Shown piece after piece: positions 57,800-64,000 of a DNA stretch of 64,000 bases. Source of the DNA: Hansfordia pulvinata (taxonomy: Eukaryota > Ascomycota > Sordariomycetes > Xylariales); assembly GCA_006538405.1 (NCBI GenBank), contig BJKQ01000001.1, positions 4,340,001 to 4,404,000 on the forward strand, given 5' to 3'. The stretch's first letter is position 1, and each line of letters starts with the position of its first letter. The translations under genes were made by a program, and so were the position numbers. The notes below the pieces were generated by a model that made no database searches, had not been told where the DNA came from, and saw nothing but the letters and a program-made list of their open reading frames with translations.

Positions 57800-58882
57800 T
57801 CAGACCTTTGGCTTCTCCCCCTCTCCTCCCCTCCTCACACAGCAAGAGACGCACAGGCACAAGAAGCACAACCCCATGAGCCCCGCCGCCGTCCCCGCCA
57901 CGCCCAGGAACCCCCGCCCCACCGACGCGACGGCCCCGGTGCCCCCGCCGCTGATCGCCCCCGCCGCCCCCGCCGCACCCCTCCCCGCCACCGCGCAGCA
58001 GGCCACGAGCGCCGCGGCGCCGAGCCCGGACAGCAGCAGCAGAAGCACCGCCGGAACTCCGCCCCGGTCACCGATGCTGATACTGCTCCGCGCCGGGACG
58101 CGGCCGCGCCTGCCACCGATCAGGCCTTTGCGCCGGCGGCGCGCGCGGAGGGCCATGCGGGTCAGCGCGAGGACGGAGAGCAGCGCGGTGAGGGCCGAGA
58201 GGGCGGCGGCGGCGGCGAGGAGGGCGGCAGCGGCGCGGGTTGCGCGGGACAGGGCGGCCAGGCTCGGGTTGGCTACGCGGCGGAGGGGCCCGCGGTCGAG
58301 CTGGCGGCGGAGGGCGCGGGGGAGGACGTCGGCGTGGAGCGGGGTTGTCAGGGGGTGCGGTGTGCAGTCTGCCGTGGGGAGGCGGTGCTGCTCGTCCTCG
58401 TCATCGGGCGTGGTGGTGTTGTTGGTGGAGGTGGCTGCGGTGGTGCCGAGCTCGCCCCCCTCGCACGAGGCCAGCGCGTGCAGCGTGTACCGCCGCGCCA
58501 GCCCCAGCGAGGCCGCGATGTGCCCCCCGGCCGCCGACCCCTCGCGCGCCGCGGCGTCCAGGGCCCGGGCCAGCTCGCCGCCCTCTCGGCCCCCGATCAC
58601 GGACGCCGCGGCGCGCAGCTCCGAAGCCGAGCTCGAGTCGACCACCGGCAGCGACTGGTCGGTGATCAGGTCCGCGCCGAAGCCCGTCATGTCCACCGCC
58701 AGCAGGTGGTAGCAGCCCCCTCCCCCTCCTCCGGGTGGTCTCGCTCCGCCGCGGTCTGGCCCCCGCCCGGCGAGGAGGAGGAGCAGGGTCAGCGCGAGGG
58801 ACGTCAGCGAGAGCGCCAGGGAGGCGGCTGCCTGCCAGGGGGAGAGGGTGCGGGTTGGCCGGGTGTCGGGGGCGGTCTTCAT
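57800..58882 (-). CDS. SUR7/PalI-like four-helix membrane protein
   Basis: A single exon of 360 residues with ATG at 58882-58880. The first transmembrane helix is at about 17-38 (AAASLALSLTSLALTLLLLLAG). A long extracellular-type segment follows, containing CYHLLAVDMTGFG at about 57-70, a pattern close to the FYLL-(V/A)D start of SUR7/PalI family loops. Three further helices lie in the C-terminal half, around LLAAAAALSALTALLSVLAL, VLLLLLSGLGAAALVACC and AGLMGLCFLCLCVSCC. The tail is short and basic. Members sit in eisosome/cortical patches or act in ambient pH signalling. The family call is by topology and weak motif, so it could be another tetraspan protein. Confidence 0.65.
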   Translation of the reverse strand: MKTAPDTRPTRTLSPWQAAASLALSLTSLALTLLLLLAGRGPDRGGARPPGGGGGGCYHLLAVDMTGFGADLITDQSLPVVDSSSASELRAAASVIGGREGGELARALDAAAREGSAAGGHIAASLGLARRYTLHALASCEGGELGTTAATSTNNTTTPDDEDEQHRLPTADCTPHPLTTPLHADVLPRALRRQLDRGPLRRVANPSLAALSRATRAAAALLAAAAALSALTALLSVLALTRMALRARRRRKGLIGGRRGRVPARSSISIGDRGGVPAVLLLLLSGLGAAALVACCAVAGRGAAGAAGAISGGGTGAVASVGRGFLGVAGTAAGLMGLCFLCLCVSCCVRRGGEGEKPKV

Positions 58883-60777
58883 TGCTGCTGCTGCTGCTGC
58901 TTCTGCTGGTGCTGGTGAGTCTGCTTCTTCTTTCCCTGGGGCTCTATGGTGGGTTGACGCGTGGGAGTTGCGGGCTTGGATTGGCGGCGCATTGTCTTGG
59001 AGCCGTGCTTCTCATCGGCGGTTCCTTCGCTGTTTCCGATGACGGGATAGATATCCAACCACTCCCGCGTACCCGGAGGGGGAATGTTGCTCGGGGGGCA
59101 TATTGCTGAAATACTGCCGCCATGATGCTGGGCTATGGACACCTCGTAATGGTCGGAGACTGGCAACAACAACCAAGCGGCGGAAAGGAGAACCCTCGAC
59201 TCCACACGCTGGCCCGTCCTTGGGTGCATTAACGACGGCCCAATGCAGGACCCAATGGCCAAGCGACCAGTCAACGGACTTGCTGGCTTGAGTATACAGA
59301 CGGGACATGCGATGCGCTTTTCATGCCTGGCGGGGCGGACTACTCTTGGCCCTCCTCGGCCGAGTTGCGGCCAAGCCAGAGTCCCGGCAGGTGTTACATG
59401 GTCAGATGGAGGGACGAGAATGAAGAAGTCGAATAGACGCGCGGCAGGGTGCGGTCGGGGACAGCTCACGTGGCCGTGAGGCGGTGCAGGTGCCCGACAC
59501 GCCCGGCGTGGACTCGGGGCTTCGGCATTGTGCATGCGGGGCGGCTCTCCGCTGGCACGCGGGTGTGGGGGGTTGAAGTGGTGGCTATAAGACGGTCTCC
59601 TATTGCGTGGGATACTATTTTTCTTACCTTACTCTTCCCCATGCAATAATGGAGGGTGTCATGGCGGTGATGGGTGTCGACAGCTCCCTGTGTGAATTCC
59701 AGCTGCTCACGTCCAGACCGCGGTGAAGCACGAGTATTTCGACCACACATCCGCCTGGTTGCTTTGATCTGCCGCCGGTCTGAGAGTTTCGGGACTCATG
59801 CGCATACTCATATCTGCCTGGGGGGCTCAGGCCAGAAGCTCGAGCTGCTGCACGGCCCTGAGTCGCCGCGACACGGCCGGCTTTCTGTTGAAGGCACCGC
59901 GCTCCACACGTAAGCAGCGCTGTTCCGGTGGAAACATTGGATGCCTCCGCCAGACTCTGCTCAACTCTTGTATGGATTCACGTACCTGGGGTAGGTACTT
60001 ATCTATGAACGTATCCAGGTCGACGCCATTGTGCAGCCTCTCGTCGGCGGTCGACTTTTCTTCATCATCCCACTGAAGCGTGGATGGAGCCGGTGATGTT
60101 GAATGAGAATATCCCAAACCCACCTGCTATCCAACCCGTGCTTTACTCTCGTAGACCTTCCTCCCTTGACTTCTTCGACCAGACAGCTTCCTCCTCCTCC
60201 CATGGCTGGCCCTTACAGACAGAGGGATAAGTCACATGTGCCCTGGCCGGCGATCGCAGCGGCAAGTGGGGTAGGGTTCACGTCAAGCACGGCAAGATCT
60301 GGAGATAGCACCGGCCGCTAACCGGGCCAAGCGATGGTGGGCTCGCGGGTGGTCGCTTCCTGCTTCCGTGCCCTCCATCCATGAGGCTCGGAAGGTGCGC
60401 ATGAGCCGTTCACGAGGGCGCCTTCTGCCGTTCGCAGATGTATCATACTGCATATGGGGGTGTCAGTCAGATTGGCAACGGCCCGGTGCCACTTCCAGCG
60501 CTGTCTTGTCGCCCCTGCTGCCGCTGGACCAAGACACGGACCGACCGACCTTGTCGCCCAACACAGAGCAGGATATGGACGCTCCCTTTTTTGACACGGC
60601 CACGGCTTCCAGGGACCAGCCAGCCGTGTCCGAATAAGAGGCACACATATCCTCTTCCTGCTGCTGCTCCTCGCTCTAGGACATGACCTTTCCGCTTCCC
60701 TCAATTGTGTCGCGCACCCGAGTCACCCTATCAGTCAAGCAATCCAGAATCAACGCCCACCGCCTCAACGGCTCGCC
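58883..60777. other. Intergenic region with one orphan exon-like segment
   Basis: About 1.9 kb upstream of both the SUR7-like gene (minus) and MscL (plus). Apart from the minus-strand exon-like segment near 59827-60072 described separately, I see no gene. The CAG triplets at about 58884-58900 sit in the SUR7-like leader. Confidence 0.45.
59827..60072 (-). CDS. Orphan exon pair of an unidentified gene or remnant
   Basis: The segment 60072-59986 is a 29-codon frame beginning WDDEEKSTADERLHNG and ending DTFIDKYLPQ. It is flanked by a good acceptor (CGCTTCAG) and a strong donor (GTACGT), both in phase 0. Splicing to the acceptor GGAACAG at 59919/59920 continues in frame with RCLRVERGAF to the stop at 59827. 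The ending loosely recalls the C-terminus of Mod(r)/VPS37-like proteins, but this is weak. I could not find convincing upstream exons before the MscL gene, so it may be a remnant. Confidence 0.28.
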   Translation of the reverse strand, partial: WDDEEKSTADERLHNGVDLDTFIDKYLPQVRESIQELSRVWRRHPMFPPEQRCLRVERGAFNRKPAVSRRLRAVQQLELLA

Positions 60778-61584
60778 ATGTCTTCCCTGCCCATTGACGA
60801 GACGCAGAGGCTGCTGCACGACAGCGGCGAGCAGGCCAAGCGCTTCATCTCGGGCTTCATCGACTTTGCCTGCTCCGGCAACATTCTCGAGATTGCCTTT
60901 GGTTTCATGCACGTCACTCCTCCCCATCTTCGTCGCTCTCTCCCCCTCTCTCTCCCTCTCCCTCTTCCTCTCTGTCTCGCCTCGTCACAGCGCTGTTGCT
61001 AACACCCCCGCCCTGCCCTCTCGCTTCCTGGTTGCAGTCTAGCTAACGCCTTCACGAGCGTGACCAACTCTCTCGTCGGCGACATTCTGCTGCCGCCCTT
61101 CTCGGTCCTGCTGCCGCTCAACAAGAACATGGCCGAGAAGTTTGCGGTGCTGCGGGCCGGGCCCAACTACGAGCGCCTGGCGGGCTACATGACGACGGAC
61201 GCAGCCAAGGAAGACGGGGCTGTCATCCTCTGCTACGGGTGGGTGACCTACATATACCCTGCCTCATCTAGCCTGATCAATGGGCTGGTCGTGACTGACC
61301 GCGCGACTCGTGAACGGACAGGATGTTCATCGAGAACGTTATTCACTTCATCTGCCTCGGCGCAGCGTTGTACCTGCTCGCCAACCTGTACCAGGTCGTG
61401 TCGCCAGACCCCATTATCAAGAAGAAGACCAAGTGCCGGTACTGCAAGAAGCTGATTAGTATGAAGGTGCGTCTTGGGCTCCATGACACCGGAGTGCGTT
61501 GCAACTCAAAGCTGACGGGGCCAGGCCCTGCGTTGCATCAACTGCACTAGCTGGCAGGATGGACGGGAGGAGCGGATGCACTGA
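60778..61584 (+). CDS. Large-conductance mechanosensitive channel, MscL family
   Basis: Four exons, 60778-60901, 61043-61238, 61322-61466 and 61525-61584, give 174 residues. The amphipathic N-terminal helix and TM1 are FISGFIDFACSGNILEIAFG continuing into ANAFTSVTNSLVGDILLPPF, which matches the MscL pattern of small residues followed by the V(D)DI(I/L)xPP turn. TM2 is ENVIHFICLGAALYLLANLYQ. After TM2, KKKTKCRYCKKLISMKALRCINC has two CX2C pairs (Cys145/148 and 159/162), like the cysteine-ribbon tail found in one class of bacterial MscL. Intron 1 has a GCTAAC branch site and uses the acceptor GTCTAG, the only one that restores the frame. The channel opens under membrane tension; in fungi it would act in osmotic release, at the plasma membrane or an organelle. 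Confidence 0.9.
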
Positions 61585-62367
61585 GGAAGACTACCTGCAG
61601 TATGGGTTCAGACCACGACATGCTGCTATCTCGTGGCCGGAGCGACCGAGGACCGGTGTTGGGCAGCCCAACTCTGGATTCGAGTTGATTTCCGGAGGGC
61701 TCGATACCTACGACCTTTCGCGACAGATCCGAGTGCGGGTATCCATAGGATGCATCACTACGAATACTGATAATCAAAACATAGTTCCGTCCCAGGGTCC
61801 CCGTGTCAGACATGTGCTGTACAGTCGGGGAAGTGATCGCCGCGGTGGGGCTGCTGCCCCTCCTCCCGCCAAGACTGACGCAATCAGGGTCTCGCGGGCT
61901 GGTGTCGCGTGGTGACAGTATAATGTCCTATCCAAGGGCAACAAAGGCTTGATGATATTGGTAGATAGCAGCAAAAATTCTGTTGTGTGATGGATCTTGA
62001 AAAGACAACTGACCTCCTTGCAGTCTGGACTAATGACCCTGTCAGAGTTAAGAAGGGGAGAAGTGGCTTGTAAAGTCTTCGGCCTCCCCCGCGGCCCCGG
62101 CAGAAAATTTCTGGCAGACGCACCGCGCCCCACACGAAAGACGGAGCTGCGCCCGCCGCTGACTGCCTTTAACTCTGCCGTCTGCGTGGGTGGGTATTTG
62201 CGAGTAGTGGGCGGGTGGAAATTTTCAAAACATTCTGCCTCTTTTGTCTTTCATCAACCCAGCTTGGTTTCGCAGGCAACAGACACACTTTCAGCCCGCT
62301 ACGCCACCACACTGTTCTCTTCTTAGCAGCAGCCAACAAGCACCCACCCAAAAATAAGAGACACACC
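61585..62367. other. Intergenic, nothing recognised
   Basis: About 780 bases covering the MscL 3' region and the promoter of the next gene. No gene is supported. Confidence 0.5.
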
Positions 62368-63108
62368 ATGGCGCAGCAAGACCCCAGATTGCACGAGGAC
62401 GAGGAGTGGGACAGCAGCAGCGGCGACGAGGGCGAGTCCCCGCTGACGGCGGCCGAGAAGGAGGAGCTGCGGGCCATGGCGGCGGCGTCGGCGACGGCGG
62501 ACCACGGGGCGGAGCAGCAGGTGAAGGTGCTGGAGAAGTTCCGGCGGCGGGAGAAGATGGTGCAGGCGGCGCGGTCGCGGCTGGCGGGGGCGCTGTCGCG
62601 GGGCGAGGCGGCGCCGGCGGTGGGCAACCTGGAGGACGGGTTCTGGGCGCTGTACAGCGTCGAGTACGCGCGGCGGTTCCACCGGCGCAACCACATGGAG
62701 TGGGAGATTGACTTCATCGACGACGAGGTCACGGTGCACATCCCGCCGGCGGGGTTTCACATGTTTCCGCGGTGCGACATACCCGACCGGGCGGGGTTGG
62801 AGGGGGTGACGATCCGGACCGGCGGCGGCGGCGGTGGTGGTGGAGAAGGGGAAGGGGAAGGGGAGAAGGTGGTGGAGGCGCGGGTTGTGTTCCTTGGGGA
62901 GGGCTACCTGACTTTCGAGATGCGGCTCGGGGATCTGCTTGATGAGAAGAGCGGAGGCGGGGAGGCAGGGGAAGAGACGGTGACATTCTACGGGATCTTC
63001 AGGAGGGAGGAGGATATCGAGTTCGACGTGCCGGACGACGAGGTCATGGCCAGCCTGCAGGAGCAGATCCGGGCTGGGGAGGGGGAGGACAGTCACATGG
63101 AGGGTTAA
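62368..63108 (+). CDS. Acidic unknown protein
   Basis: A single exon of 246 residues from the ATG at 62368 in the context CACACCATGG. In-frame upstream codons from 62215 are probably untranslated leader. The protein is strongly acidic at both ends (LHEDEEWDSSSGDEGE at the start, REEDIEFDVPDDEVMASLQEQI near the end). A basic helical stretch, VKVLEKFRRREKMVQAARSRL, and a central part, NLEDGFWALYSVEYARRFHRRNHMEWEIDFID, look folded. A Gly/Glu run interrupts the second half. No known domain, signal peptide or membrane helix is seen. Confidence 0.7.
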   Translation: MAQQDPRLHEDEEWDSSSGDEGESPLTAAEKEELRAMAAASATADHGAEQQVKVLEKFRRREKMVQAARSRLAGALSRGEAAPAVGNLEDGFWALYSVEYARRFHRRNHMEWEIDFIDDEVTVHIPPAGFHMFPRCDIPDRAGLEGVTIRTGGGGGGGGEGEGEGEKVVEARVVFLGEGYLTFEMRLGDLLDEKSGGGEAGEETVTFYGIFRREEDIEFDVPDDEVMASLQEQIRAGEGEDSHMEG

Positions 63109-63842
63109 AGGGGAGACTGAGCTCGGAACTTGACTGTTGTGACGGGACTCGGGACTCGAGGCAGTGAGGTTCGTGATGGGAGCAGAGGTTGACGGAAGGG
63201 TGGACTTTGGCCCCTTACCCTCTCAACTCGACCTGACATCTACAGACAGACACTGCGCCCTTTGACAGAGATGTCTGTCGGGGCAGCTTGGCAGGTTGAG
63301 AATGGACTCGGCAGTTGCCGCCAGCGACAATGGACGGACGACTGAACAATCCATTGTGGCCTTTGCTCTTTGTCGGTCGTGGACACTCGGGGTTTTTCGG
63401 CTGAGGTCTGGGCCGGCCGGGGCCCGGCGACATGATTCGGACAAAGGAGATCAAGATACAGACATCTAGGCCTGAAGACAGAGAGCTTCTGGTCTTTGTC
63501 AAGATGGTACAATGACAAGCTTCTTGGATCTCTGCTCCCGATTTCCTGATCGACGAGGATGCGTGCGAGGTGCATAAAACGAGTCATTCCCGTGCGTGCA
63601 AGCCGGTCCGTCTGCTTGAAAGTGTCTTCTTCAGCCCGCAGCCTCGGTTATTTCACTTCTGTCATCCAATTCTTTTTATTTTCCGCCTTGACCTGTTTCC
63701 GGTTTTTCTCGAGACGACTCAGGTCAGTCTCTTCAGTCAAAGGCATTCTTCTTCTTCTTCTTCTTCTTTTTCTTCTCACAACGGGACGAACCACAACATC
63801 CTTCTCTTGCTTCACACGCCGTCAGTCTAGAACTGCATCCCC
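63109..63842. other. Intergenic and leader of the last gene
   Basis: About 730 bases. The last 250 are CT-rich with T-rich patches, a (CTT)n run at about 63748-63773 and CACAAC motifs, typical of a fungal promoter and leader. Confidence 0.5.
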
Positions 63843-64000
63843 ATGATGGCCGGCGGCGCAGTCGACAGCAGCACCCCGACCCCGTGGCTGCTGGCCGCCT
63901 GCGGGACCTGCGACTGGCTCTACGCCGACCCGTACGCGTACGGTTACGCCGACGTGTCGTCGCGTCTGGGCATCAGCGCGGTGGTGGAGGGGGACAGGAG
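63843..64000 (+). CDS. 5' end of an unknown gene, cut by the window
   Basis: Starts ATGATG at 63843 (either ATG is possible) after a CT-rich leader with CCCC just upstream, and stays open to the last base. The visible 52 residues include TPWLLAACGTCDWLYADPY and YGYADVSSRLGISAVVEG. They are too few to identify the family. Confidence 0.55.
   Translation, partial: MMAGGAVDSSTPTPWLLAACGTCDWLYADPYAYGYADVSSRLGISAVVEGDR

Noticed and set aside
1..64000. Secondary-metabolite cluster, CRISPR array, transposon or provirus
   Set aside because: No synthase, tailoring set, regularly spaced repeats, transposase, reverse transcriptase or long terminal repeats were seen. The genes are mostly unrelated housekeeping types.

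Overview
The window is nuclear DNA of a filamentous ascomycete (Pezizomycotina, most likely a Sordariomycete). The evidence is short spliceosomal introns with GTRNGT donors and CTGAC or GCTAAC branch points, GC-rich coding exons, and recognisable fungal genes: GLO3, TIM21, an NDT80/VIB-1-type regulator, a HPPK-DHPS folate enzyme, a nitronate monooxygenase, an aquaporin, a SUR7/PalI-like protein and an MscL channel. I could not settle genus or species. I found no rRNA, tRNA, CRISPR array, transposase or prokaryotic operon.

Layout. 1-13,752: the 3' end of an unknown membrane protein, a secreted or type I membrane protein (3133-4182), a CocE/S15-type hydrolase (minus), a small secreted protein (minus), then the divergent pair GLO3 (minus) and TIM21 (plus). 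13,753-29,590: about 15.8 kb with no convincing gene, packed with (GA)n/(CT)n microsatellites, poly-C and poly-G tracts of 12-26 bases, short tandem repeats and hairpins. It ends in a TATA box and a long, probably spliced leader that feeds a vib-1-like NDT80 transcription factor (29,591-34,666). 34,667-44,891: a second gene-poor stretch in which the one well-supported gene is a 73-residue secreted four-cysteine peptide (41,152-41,458, minus). 44,892-64,000 is gene-dense: folate synthesis FOL1 (minus) divergent from nitronate monooxygenase (plus), aquaporin, SDR oxidoreductase, a four-exon unknown gene, a leucine-rich unknown protein, a SUR7/PalI-like membrane protein, an orphan exon, MscL, an acidic unknown protein, and the first codons of a gene cut by the window edge.

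The most consistent unexpected signal is that four separate genes (hydrolase, secreted protein, vib-1-like, nitronate monooxygenase) are each out of frame by exactly one missing base, always inside a run of C or G. The simplest explanation is homopolymer under-calling in the assembly. The most interesting biological candidates are the CX3C-X12-CX3C secreted peptide and the very large, repeat-rich regulatory region upstream of the vib-1-like gene, which also shows signs of an internal promoter.

Functionally the genes look like ordinary housekeeping and regulation rather than one cluster: Golgi-ER vesicle recycling (GLO3), mitochondrial protein import (TIM21), folate (FOL1), nitronate detoxification, water transport and osmotic sensing (aquaporin, MscL, SUR7-like), and a regulator whose relatives control secreted hydrolases and heterokaryon incompatibility.
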